DNA of 64,000 nt from Acetobacter indonesiensis. GTDB taxonomy: Bacteria; Pseudomonadota; Alphaproteobacteria; Acetobacterales; Acetobacteraceae. This document shows, piece after piece, positions 37,424 through 44,698 of the stretch (positions are counted from its first letter, which is position 1; each line of letters begins with the position of its first letter). The DNA lies in the NCBI RefSeq assembly GCF_000963945.1, contig NZ_BAMW01000006.1:186001-250000 (forward strand), read 5' to 3'. The notes under the pieces are model-generated. The model worked only from the letters and a program-made list of their open reading frames with translations, was not told the DNA's origin and did no database searches. The translations under genes were made by a program, and so were the position numbers.

Positions 37424-38599
37424 ATGAACAGTACTGCGCCTCTTGACGTTGGCGACCACCAGCACGCCACTTTCCCCGAAGGTCTTGATCTGGAATGTGG
37501 GGTGCATCTTGCCCCGGTTGATGTTGCCTACCGTACCTACGGCACGCTTTCTGCCAAACGCGATAACGCCATTGTCGTGTGCCACGCCTTTACGGGTGAT
37601 CAATATGTGGCAGACATTCACCCTCTGACGGGTAAACCGGGGTGGTGGGGGCGTATGGTCGGGCCGGGACGCCCGATCGATACCAACCGATTTTTCGTCA
37701 TCTGCATGAATGTGCTGGGTGGCTGCATGGGCAGCACTGGCCCCCGTTCGCTGCGTACCGATGGTAAGGGAAACGGCACCGAACGCTGGGGCACCGATTT
37801 TCCGCCCATTACCATCCGCGACATGGTGCGGGCTCAACATATGCTGGTGCGGCATCTGGGGATTGAGCGCCTGTTTGCTGTTGTGGGTGGGTCCATGGGC
37901 GGTATGCAGGTGCTTGAATGGGCGGTGACGTATCCGCACATGATGCTGGCGGCCATGCCCATTGCGACAGCCCCGTATCATTCCGCGCAGAATATCGCGT
38001 TTAATGAGGTGGGTCGTCAGTCCATTTTTGCAGACCCTGACTGGCATGGGGGACGCTACTGGCAGCAGGGCGTGGTTCCTGCGCGCGGCTTGGCCGTGGC
38101 CCGCATGATGGCGCACATCACTTACCTTTCCGAAGAAGCGTTGACCCGCAAATTTGGGCGGCGTGTGCGCAAAGACCCGTCAAATGCACAGGCTCCGGAA
38201 GCCTCACTTTCGATGTTCAGTGACGTGTTCGAAGTAGAGTCCTACCTGCGTTATCAGGGCTCAGCTTTTGTGCGTCGGTTTGATGCCAATTCCTACCTGA
38301 CCATCACCCGCGCCATGGACTGGTTCGATCTTGCCGCCGAGCATGATGGTGAACTGCCAGCCGCTTTTGCTGGCACGCCGGTGCGGTTCTGTGTGGTGTC
38401 CTTTTCGTCTGACTGGTTGTTCCCGACCTCCAGCGCCCGGTATCTGGTGCGGGCACTGAATCAGGCGGCGGCCAACGTATCTTTTGTTGAAATTGATACG
38501 GACAAAGGGCACGATTCCTTCTTGCTGGATGAACCCGATTTTGACCGCACAGTCCGGGGTTTTCTGTGCGGTGTGGCAGAACATGCGGGGCTTGCCTGA
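37424..38599 (+). CDS. metX: homoserine O-acyltransferase (acetyltransferase type)
   Basis: MetX activates homoserine with an acyl-CoA for methionine synthesis. It is an alpha/beta-hydrolase of 391 residues with the nucleophile Ser in [10 protein letters not shown], the Asp in SFSSDWLFP and the His in [26 protein letters not shown] forms the oxyanion region. It overlaps metW by one base (TGATG), the usual alphaproteobacterial pair. Whether acetyl- or succinyl-CoA is used cannot be settled from these motifs alone. I see no SAM riboswitch in the 106-base leader. Confidence 0.94.
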   Translation: MNSTAPLDVGDHQHATFPEGLDLECGVHLAPVDVAYRTYGTLSAKRDNAIVVCHAFTGDQYVADIHPLTGKPGWWGRMVGPGRPIDTNRFFVICMNVLGGCMGSTGPRSLRTDGKGNGTERWGTDFPPITIRDMVRAQHMLVRHLGIERLFAVVGGSMGGMQVLEWAVTYPHMMLAAMPIATAPYHSAQNIAFNEVGRQSIFADPDWHGGRYWQQGVVPARGLAVARMMAHITYLSEEALTRKFGRRVRKDPSNAQAPEASLSMFSDVFEVESYLRYQGSAFVRRFDANSYLTITRAMDWFDLAAEHDGELPAAFAGTPVRFCVVSFSSDWLFPTSSARYLVRALNQAAANVSFVEIDTDKGHDSFLLDEPDFDRTVRGFLCGVAEHAGLA

Positions 38600-39207
38600 T
38601 GCGCCTTGATCAACGGCTGATTGCCGACATGATTGAACCCGGAACCCGTGTGCTTGATATCGGCAGCGGGGATGGGGCCCTGATTGACCATCTGTTCCGC
38701 ATGCGTGGCTGCGATGCTCGCGGTATTGAAATTGATATGCGTGAAGTCACCCGTGCCGTGGCGCATGGTCTGCCCGTAGTGCATGGCGATGCCGACCATG
38801 ACCTTGCGCATTATCCTGACGGCGCATTTGACTACGTTGTGTTGCAGCGTACCTTGCAGGCTGTGGAACGCCCGCGTGAAGTGCTGCGTCAGATGCTGCG
38901 TATTGGCCGCCATGCCATTGTGTCTTTCCCCAATTTTGGGCACTGGCAGTTGCGGCTTATGTTGCTGTTCAGTGGTCGCATGCCCATGACCAGCGTGTGG
39001 AATACCCAGTGGTATGAAACCCCGAATATTCACCCCTGTACCATCAGGGACTTTCTGGCCCTGTGTCAGGAGGAGGGATATTGTGTTCAGAAATGGATGG
39101 CTGTTGATGAAGATGGGGAGCGCGCGCCGTGGCGGCGTTCCATCCGTCTGGCCAATCTGTTTGGTGAACAGGCATTGTTTCTGTTGGGGCGTAAAGGCGA
39201 CTGCTAA
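38599..39207 (+). CDS. metW: methionine biosynthesis protein MetW
   Basis: MetW is a class I SAM-binding methyltransferase-like protein that partners MetX. The 202-residue sequence has the SAM motif VLDIGSGDGALI, the acidic loop GIEID, YVVLQRTLQAV and SFPNFGHWQLR, all typical. The start ATG overlaps the metX stop, so the two are cotranslated; a longer frame from 38566 lies inside metX. MetW is needed for full MetX activity in related bacteria. Confidence 0.94.
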   Translation: MRLDQRLIADMIEPGTRVLDIGSGDGALIDHLFRMRGCDARGIEIDMREVTRAVAHGLPVVHGDADHDLAHYPDGAFDYVVLQRTLQAVERPREVLRQMLRIGRHAIVSFPNFGHWQLRLMLLFSGRMPMTSVWNTQWYETPNIHPCTIRDFLALCQEEGYCVQKWMAVDEDGERAPWRRSIRLANLFGEQALFLLGRKGDC

Positions 39208-39693
39208 GGACGCCGTAACACAGCAATAGTTATTAGTGTCAGTGTTGTAACATAAACTTTCTTCTAAAAAATTTGTTAGGTATTCGTGGTGGTGTCAGCA
39301 ATTTCTGGCATTGAATAGCACCAGTTTCTTTTCAAAAATCCGTTTGAAACTGGCTAAGTATTATGGATTTGCCTGTGTCCTCATGTTTGGTGAATGCTGA
39401 CCTCAGGAAATGAGATTACCCTGATTGGCGGCTTTCTTTTAGGACCAATATGGTACGGAAGGCTTGCGAGACCAGAAAAGTCCGCTTATATACCCTAAAC
39501 ACAAGGGCAGGGTTTTTCAGAGAACGTCTTCTGAAAATGGGTCACGCTGCCAGTATTTGTTAAAATTCACGACCTCAGTCAGCGCCTGCTGTAGTTCAGG
39601 CTTGCCTGACAGGTGGTCTGACAATGAAGGTGCGCAGCTGAAAAGGGGTGGTTTCGTCTCGTTTTTCAGGTAGCACGAAGAGGTTACGCCCTG
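39208..39693 (+). other. 486-base intergenic region with hairpins, long helicase leader
   Basis: No convincing gene is present; the 39464-39673 frame lacks a ribosome-binding site and natural composition. Three structures stand out: a stem at 39321-39353 (CCAGTTTC with GAAACTGG), a weaker terminator-like stem at 39492-39517 (ACCCT with AGGGT, then T residues), and TCAGGC-TT-GCCTGA at 39596-39609. The first may end metW. The rest may be an untranslated leader of the helicase gene, where long regulated leaders are common for cold-induced helicases. Confidence 0.4.
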
Positions 39694-41022
39694 ATGACTA
39701 CGTTTTCCGATCTGAAGCTTGCCGAGCCCCTGCTGAAGGCGCTGGCCGAGGAAGGGTATGAAAACCCGACCCCCATCCAGGCTCAGTCCATCCCTCATTT
39801 GCTGGCCGGGCGCGATCTGCTTGGTCTGGCCCAGACAGGCACGGGCAAAACGGCTGCATTTGCTCTGCCTATCCTTGATTATCTGCTGAAAAACCCGAAA
39901 GCCGCAGGCCCGAAAAAAGCCCGCGTCCTTATTCTTGCCCCCACGCGTGAACTGGTTTCCCAGATCAGCGATAGCTTCAAGGCGTATGCACGCCACATGA
40001 AGTTTACGCAGGCTGTTGTGTTTGGTGGTGTAGGGCAGGGACGGCAGGTTGAAGCCATGCGCCGCGGTGTGGACGTGCTGGTGGCAGCACCGGGGCGTCT
40101 GCTTGACCTGATTGGTCAGGGTTATATCGACCTGTCAGCGCTTGAAGTGCTGGTGCTGGACGAAGCCGACCGTATGCTCGACATGGGGTTTGTGCGCGAT
40201 ATCCGGCGTATTATGACCTTCCTGCCCGCCAAGCGTCAGACGCTGCTGTTCTCGGCAACCATGCCGCGCAGCATTGCCGAACTGGCTAGCTCGCTGCTGA
40301 ACGACCCGGCAAAGGTCGAGGTCACGCCTCCCTCCAGCACGGTCGATCGTATTCAGCAGGCTGTGATGTTTGTTGACGGTTCGAACAAGCGCGATGCGTT
40401 ACTGACTCTGGTTGAATCTCCCAAAGTTGCCCGTGCGGTTGTCTTCACGCTGATGAAGCACGAAGCCAACAAGGTTGCAGAGTTTCTAAACAAGAACAGC
40501 ATTGTGGCGGAAGCGATTCACGGCAACAAATCGCAGGGCGCACGTGAGCGTGCAATGAAAGGCTTCCGTGCGGGGAGCGTGAAAGTGCTGGTTGCGACTG
40601 ATATCGCTGCACGCGGCATTGACGTTGATGATGTCAGCCACGTGTTCAACTACGACCTGCCGAATGTGCCTGAAAGCTATGTGCACCGTATTGGCCGTAC
40701 GGCCCGTGCGGGGCGTGATGGCTGGGCTGTGTCATTCTGTGACCCGGAACAGCGTGCATGGTTGCGCGATATTGAAAAAACCATTGGTAAGCCAATTCCG
40801 GTTGTGCGCGATCACCCCTGGCATTCTGCTGATGCAGAAAATTCAACCATGCGCCCCCCCGTGTTGGGCGGTGGTGGTGGCCGTGGTCGTGGCGGCCCAC
40901 CGCGTGGTGGTGCTGGTGGTGGTCGTGGCCGTGGTGGCCCACCGCGCGGTGGCGCGCCGCGCTCTGGTGGCGGAAATGGCCGCATGGGTGGCAGCCGCGC
41001 CGCTGCTGGCCGCGCCGGATAA
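39694..41022 (+). CDS. DEAD-box RNA helicase, RhlE-like
   Basis: This 442-residue ATP-dependent RNA helicase has the Q motif (ENPTPIQAQSIP), AQTGTGKT, PTREL, DEAD (VLDEADRMLDMGF), SATMP, VATDIAARGID and HRIGRTARAGRDG. The tail after residue 388 is Gly/Arg/Pro-rich with two exact copies of a 14-residue unit (GGGRGRGGPPRGGA), an RGG-like RNA-binding extension. It probably remodels ribosomal RNA or mRNA in the degradosome or at low temperature. A strong terminator follows. Confidence 0.94.
   Translation: MTTFSDLKLAEPLLKALAEEGYENPTPIQAQSIPHLLAGRDLLGLAQTGTGKTAAFALPILDYLLKNPKAAGPKKARVLILAPTRELVSQISDSFKAYARHMKFTQAVVFGGVGQGRQVEAMRRGVDVLVAAPGRLLDLIGQGYIDLSALEVLVLDEADRMLDMGFVRDIRRIMTFLPAKRQTLLFSATMPRSIAELASSLLNDPAKVEVTPPSSTVDRIQQAVMFVDGSNKRDALLTLVESPKVARAVVFTLMKHEANKVAEFLNKNSIVAEAIHGNKSQGARERAMKGFRAGSVKVLVATDIAARGIDVDDVSHVFNYDLPNVPESYVHRIGRTARAGRDGWAVSFCDPEQRAWLRDIEKTIGKPIPVVRDHPWHSADAENSTMRPPVLGGGGGRGRGGPPRGGAGGGRGRGGPPRGGAPRSGGGNGRMGGSRAAAGRAG
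40872..40955 (+). repeat. 42-bp tandem duplication coding the RGG tail
   Basis: Two copies with a 42-base period differ mainly at third codon positions and encode the same 14 residues. The silent differences mean the duplication is old or maintained by selection at protein level. Confidence 0.85.
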
Positions 41023-41048
41023 ATCATATCCCTTACGGGCAGGAACCA

Positions 41049-41084
41049 GAAAAGCCACTGCGGGAGACCGTGGTGGCTTTTTTA
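41049..41084 (+). terminator. Rho-independent terminator of the helicase gene
   Basis: AAAGCCAC pairs with GTGGCTTT, with CGG and CCG pairing inside, followed by six T. Its end overlaps the stop codon of the convergent nuclease-family gene. Confidence 0.85.
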
Positions 41085-42086
41085 TTGCTGTGACGATGGG
41101 ATCAAGAGTTTGACTGACACTGCGCAATGGTCAGATAGCGTAGAAGTTTCTTGTCTATTATATGTCAAAACATGAAGTGATTGAGGTATTTTCCAATCAA
41201 TACTGTTTCCGCCAAGTAAAATGTGGTCAATGAAATACGTTCCATTTTCACAGGGGCTTGCCCACCCCGCAGTTGTTAGGTCAAGCAGCGCGATGTGGCT
41301 AAGGCGGCCAAAAAATGGATCATCATGCGTCATCCGGCGATTGAAATCGCCCATTATGATGAAATTCTCGCGCTGTTTCTGCCGGTCAGCGATCCACTGT
41401 TGTAATGCCGAGAACTGCTGAACCAAAATGGGGCAGGAATGTCCACGGTCAGTAGGTGGGTTGTCCCAACAGCCTGTTTTCAGATGGACCACCAAAAGCC
41501 TTACTTTGGTTGCACCATAGTAAAGCGTGGCATCAAGCCCACTGCGCAAAGGATGGGAAGCAGCGCCTGAACCGATGGTGAGGGACGTCACATCAGGATT
41601 CAGGGTGATCCGCAAGTCGCGCCTAACAGCAAGCCCTGTATGCTGGATAATCGGGTCTTGTGTCAGAAAAATCTGATAGGTGCTGGCGGGGAAAATACGA
41701 GCGGCAGTTTCAAGAGAATCGACCTCCTGAAAGCCAATAAGATCTGCATTTAGATGCTGGGCGTAGGCAGCAAGCTTGGCGAAGTCTGATGCCGTGCGAT
41801 GCGGAATATCGGATGGAGCAGTCAAGCTCGACGGGGCAGTGGCATCAAGCAGCCAGTCCATATTCCATGTGGCAATTTTAAGCGGGGCAGCCGCTTGCGC
41901 CGCGAGGATCGGGTTGGCTTGCCACAGCCACAGCAGGGTATGCAGAAAAAGACAAAGGAAACCCCGGCGAGGCTGTGGCTTCGCCGGGGTGTAGTCTGAA
42001 TAAAGACCGCTAGCGGTGTTACGCGGGTTCTTTTTCCAGTTTGGAAATGGTTTCCGGAATGGAAACGCTGCTGTGCGTATTTTCAT
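41082..42086 (-). CDS. secreted endonuclease/exonuclease/phosphatase family protein
   Basis: The protein belongs to the EEP superfamily (DNase I/sphingomyelinase fold): IATWNMDWLL at the start of the domain, GFQEVDS (metal Glu), VHLKTG, IMGDFNRR (Asp, Asn) and LSDHCAVSV (final Asp-His). An RRGFLCLFLH segment just before it is a possible Tat or Sec signal ending at AAQA. The start is unclear. The nearest in-frame ATG (42086) lies inside the carbonic anhydrase gene, and the terminator-like hairpin 41961-41990 falls between it and the domain. Use of a rare start codon, or a gene that has lost its start, is possible. Confidence 0.75.
   Translation of the reverse strand: MKIRTAAFPFRKPFPNWKKNPRNTASGLYSDYTPAKPQPRRGFLCLFLHTLLWLWQANPILAAQAAAPLKIATWNMDWLLDATAPSSLTAPSDIPHRTASDFAKLAAYAQHLNADLIGFQEVDSLETAARIFPASTYQIFLTQDPIIQHTGLAVRRDLRITLNPDVTSLTIGSGAASHPLRSGLDATLYYGATKVRLLVVHLKTGCWDNPPTDRGHSCPILVQQFSALQQWIADRQKQRENFIIMGDFNRRMTHDDPFFGRLSHIALLDLTTAGWASPCENGTYFIDHILLGGNSIDWKIPQSLHVLTYNRQETSTLSDHCAVSVKLLIPSSQQ
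41961..41990 (-). terminator. hairpin terminator after carbonic anhydrase
   Basis: ACCCCGGCGA pairs perfectly with TCGCCGGGGT around a ten-base loop. On the minus strand TTTCCTTTGTCTTTTT follows. It lies 29 bases past the carbonic anhydrase stop yet inside the signal-peptide region of the next frame. Confidence 0.7.
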
Positions 42087-42702
42087 CCAGAATGCTGATT
42101 TCGCCTGAGCCGATGTCATAGAACCAGCCTTGCAGGAACAAGGTGCCCCGCGCCAGCCCTGCTGCAACAGCGGGGTGTGTTTTCAGGTGGGCAATCTGCA
42201 ACAGCACATTGCGTTCAGACAGGGTGCGGACGTTGGCCGGACCAGCGTCTTCAGCTTTCAGATCGCTCATGGATGCACGGGCTGCTTCGGCATTTCGCAG
42301 CCAGCTTGCCACGGTTGGCATTGTATCCAGGCCGCTTTTCTTGGGAGCAAGCAGAGCCTTCATCGCACCGCAGTCAGAATGACCGCAGACAATAATGGCC
42401 GATACACCCAGTCCCATGACAGCATATTCAATGGCGGATGACACACCACCCAGCATTTCACCGTAGGCGGGAACGATGTTGCCAATGTTACGCAGAATGA
42501 ACAGGTCACCCGGTTCTGTCTGGGTAATCAGGTTGGGGTTGATGCGGCTATCAGCGCAGGCAATGAACAGGGCGTCCGGGGACTGCCCCTTTGCCAGAGA
42601 AGCAAACAGCTTCTCCTTTGCGGGGAACACCTCGGTATTGAAATGTTCAACGCCGCGAAGCAGCGAGATTAGGCTGGATCGGGCTTCAGAACATGTGGGC
42701 AT
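42019..42702 (-). CDS. beta-class carbonic anhydrase
   Basis: This zinc enzyme interconverts CO2 and bicarbonate. The 227-residue protein has the zinc and catalytic set Cys49-x-Asp51-x-Arg53 (ACADSR), His108 and Cys111 (GHSDCGAM), plus RNIGNIVP and the C-terminal block GWFYDIGSGEI. The ATG has GGAG eight bases upstream. It is preceded by a palindrome that looks like a TetR-family operator and followed by a strong hairpin. It probably supplies bicarbonate for carboxylation reactions. Confidence 0.95.
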   Translation of the reverse strand: MPTCSEARSSLISLLRGVEHFNTEVFPAKEKLFASLAKGQSPDALFIACADSRINPNLITQTEPGDLFILRNIGNIVPAYGEMLGGVSSAIEYAVMGLGVSAIIVCGHSDCGAMKALLAPKKSGLDTMPTVASWLRNAEAARASMSDLKAEDAGPANVRTLSERNVLLQIAHLKTHPAVAAGLARGTLFLQGWFYDIGSGEISILDENTHSSVSIPETISKLEKEPA

Positions 42703-42742
42703 AGATTAGCTCCAGATAAAGCACTCAGGCGGTGAACCGATA

Positions 42743-42758
42743 ATGAACGGTCGTTCAT
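42743..42758. promoter_or_regulatory. candidate TetR-family operator
   Basis: ATGAACG and CGTTCAT flank GT in a perfect 16-bp palindrome, a form very common for TetR-type repressors. It lies about 40 bases upstream of the carbonic anhydrase start. No TetR gene is within the window. Confidence 0.55.
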
Positions 42759-42891
42759 CATGGTAGAGTTGCTTTAAACGCATGACATCCCCTTTTTTTC
42801 CGCAACTCTGAAAAAAAATTTAAAGAAACTGAAAAAGTGGGAGAAAACTGCGCTTTTTATTTTTATTAGATGCCTGAATGTGCGGTGGATA

Positions 42892-42933
42892 TAAAAAACG
42901 TGATGGTCCCGGCACGGGAAACCATCACGTTTG
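42892..42933 (-). terminator. Rho-independent terminator of the NYN gene
   Basis: AAACGTGATGGT pairs with ACCATCACGTTT. On the minus strand six T follow. It lies 40 bases after the NYN-protein stop. Confidence 0.85.
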
Positions 42934-42970
42934 AAGGAAAACTCACGACAAAAGAGATTGGGGTCTCTTA

Positions 42971-43594
42971 TCAGGACAGCGGATCATCATCTTCCGGTTC
43001 GCTCATCTGGTCAGCCGGATGGCGTACTGGTCCGGGCACGCTGCGCGGGCGCGCAGGTGCTTCTGCCTGACGGCGGGTGAAGTTGGCCCCCACAACTGCC
43101 AGTTCCATGAAGTTATCAGCCTGACGGCGAAGATCATCCCCAATAAGCGGCGGATTGGAGCGCATGGAGGAGACGACGGACACCCGAGTGCCCTGCCGCT
43201 GCACGGCTTCAACAACGCGACGGAAGTCTGAATCGCCCGTAAACAAGATGGCGTGGTCAATATGGGGTGCCATTTCCATCATATCGACGGCAATTTCAAT
43301 TTCCATATTGCCTTTGACGCGACGCTTACCCGTGGAATCCGTAAATTCGCGCGCGGGTTTGGTGACCAAGAAATACCCATTGTAAGATAGCCAGTCGGTC
43401 AGTGGCTTCAGGGGGGAATAATCTTCAGTGTCCAGAATCGCGGCATAGTAATAGGCGCGGATGACGTGCGTTTTAGAGGCAAAGAAATCTAGAAGTTTTT
43501 TGTAGTCAACATCAAAGCCCAGGCTCCTTGATGTAGAGTAAAGGCTTGAGCCATCAATAAAAAGACAGGTTCTTTCGTCTTTTTTCAGATTCAT
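42971..43594 (-). CDS. NYN-domain (LabA/DUF88-like) protein
   Basis: The 207-residue protein is a PIN-fold NYN domain, a predicted metal-dependent RNase. Conserved acids are visible in CLFIDGSSLY, KGNMEIEIAVDMM and LFTGDSDFRRVVEAVQRQG. A disordered Pro/Arg/Ala and acidic tail (about 165-207) follows. Its relatives in alphaproteobacteria are often annotated only as LabA-like. AAAGGAC precedes the ATG by nine bases. It stands alone with its own terminator, so RNA processing or decay is inferred only from the fold. Confidence 0.85.
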   Translation of the reverse strand: MNLKKDERTCLFIDGSSLYSTSRSLGFDVDYKKLLDFFASKTHVIRAYYYAAILDTEDYSPLKPLTDWLSYNGYFLVTKPAREFTDSTGKRRVKGNMEIEIAVDMMEMAPHIDHAILFTGDSDFRRVVEAVQRQGTRVSVVSSMRSNPPLIGDDLRRQADNFMELAVVGANFTRRQAEAPARPRSVPGPVRHPADQMSEPEDDDPLS

Positions 43595-43750
43595 TACGAG
43601 TATGTCCTTTAATATAACAGCCGGGGATATTGTGAATTTTTGTTAAAAATCGGGCCGTTGGTGAGCGTAAACATGCTTACCATGCTTAATTCTACTGCTG
43701 TTTCTAAAAAAAGATACATTTAAATCATGAAATCAAGGAAGGGTACGGAA

Positions 43751-44242
43751 ATGGTGCTAATTGCAGTGGGTGCAAACCTGCCGTGTAATGGGCGGGATGC
43801 TCTTGCGACATGCAAAGCTGTGGTGGAGGCCCTGCGAGGACAACCGGCAATACAGGTTGAGGCTGTTTCTCACTGGTATGAAAGCGCGCCTATCCCGCCT
43901 TCCGGGCAGCCGCCCTACGTCAACGGGGCGGTGCGTATCAGCACGACATTGGCACCGGAAGACCTCTTGAAAGTGCTGCAAAAGCTGGAGCATGATTTTG
44001 GAAGGGAGCGGTCTGTGCCCAATGCAGCCCGGACTCTTGATCTAGATATTATTGCCGTTGGGGACACCTGTCAGGACGATCCGCATCTGATGCTGCCGCA
44101 TCCAAGAGCGCACGAGCGGGCTTTTGTGTTACTGCCTGTGCGGGATGTCATGCCGGATTGGGTTCATCCTGCCACGGGTCTGCCGTTAAATACTCTGCTG
44201 ACAAACGTTGCGGGACAGGAAATCAGCCAAATTCAGGAATAA
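43751..44242 (+). CDS. folK: 2-amino-4-hydroxy-6-hydroxymethyldihydropteridine pyrophosphokinase
   Basis: FolK transfers pyrophosphate from ATP to the pterin in folate synthesis. The 163-residue protein has VGANLPCNGRDAL at the start, SHWYESAP, PPYVNGAV, RERSVPNAARTLDLDII (ATP and magnesium binding) and LPHPRAHERAFVLLP. The ATG at 43751 follows AAGGAAGGG; the earlier in-frame ATG at 43727 would overlap it. It heads the long plus-strand housekeeping run, 78 bases before rpoZ. Confidence 0.93.
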   Translation: MVLIAVGANLPCNGRDALATCKAVVEALRGQPAIQVEAVSHWYESAPIPPSGQPPYVNGAVRISTTLAPEDLLKVLQKLEHDFGRERSVPNAARTLDLDIIAVGDTCQDDPHLMLPHPRAHERAFVLLPVRDVMPDWVHPATGLPLNTLLTNVAGQEISQIQE

Positions 44243-44320
44243 GCCCTTTCTTGCTGGTGGCTGATAGGTTACTATGCTTGTTCTATATCTTGTAGCTGAA
44301 TTGTCTGGAGGCTCTTCGTA

Positions 44321-44692
44321 ATGGCCCGCGTCACCGTCGAAGACTGCGTAGAGAAAGTCCCGAACCGCTTTGAACTGGTGCTGTATGCGGCCCAGCGCGC
44401 CCGCAATATTTCCCGCGGTGAAGAGCTTACCATTGACCGTGATAATGACAAGAATCCGGTTGTGGCGCTGCGCGAAATTGCGGACGAAACGGTTAAACTG
44501 CCCGAACTGCGCAATGATCTGATCCGTTCTCAGGCCCGTGAGCCAGAGCCCGAACCTGTTGATGAAGAAGTGCAGGATCTGGTGCCGACAGAGCAGAACA
44601 TTTTTGGTCTGCAGGAAGTTTCTCCGGAAGAAGAAGCGGCTGATGATGCTGGCGCTGTTGAAGCCGCTCTGAGCGGGCGCACACGTCGGTAA
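44321..44692 (+). CDS. rpoZ: RNA polymerase omega subunit
   Basis: Omega helps assemble RNA polymerase and forms part of a ppGpp site. The 123-residue sequence opens with [20 protein letters not shown] and has RARNISRGE and [14 protein letters not shown], which are diagnostic. The C-terminal half is an acidic extension ([19 protein letters not shown]) longer than E. coli omega (91 residues). CTGGAGG precedes the ATG. It lies directly upstream of the ppGpp synthetase gene, a common arrangement. Confidence 0.96.
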   Translation: MARVTVEDCVEKVPNRFELVLYAAQRARNISRGEELTIDRDNDKNPVVALREIADETVKLPELRNDLIRSQAREPEPEPVDEEVQDLVPTEQNIFGLQEVSPEEEAADDAGAVEAALSGRTRR

Positions 44693-44698
44693 GCGCGA

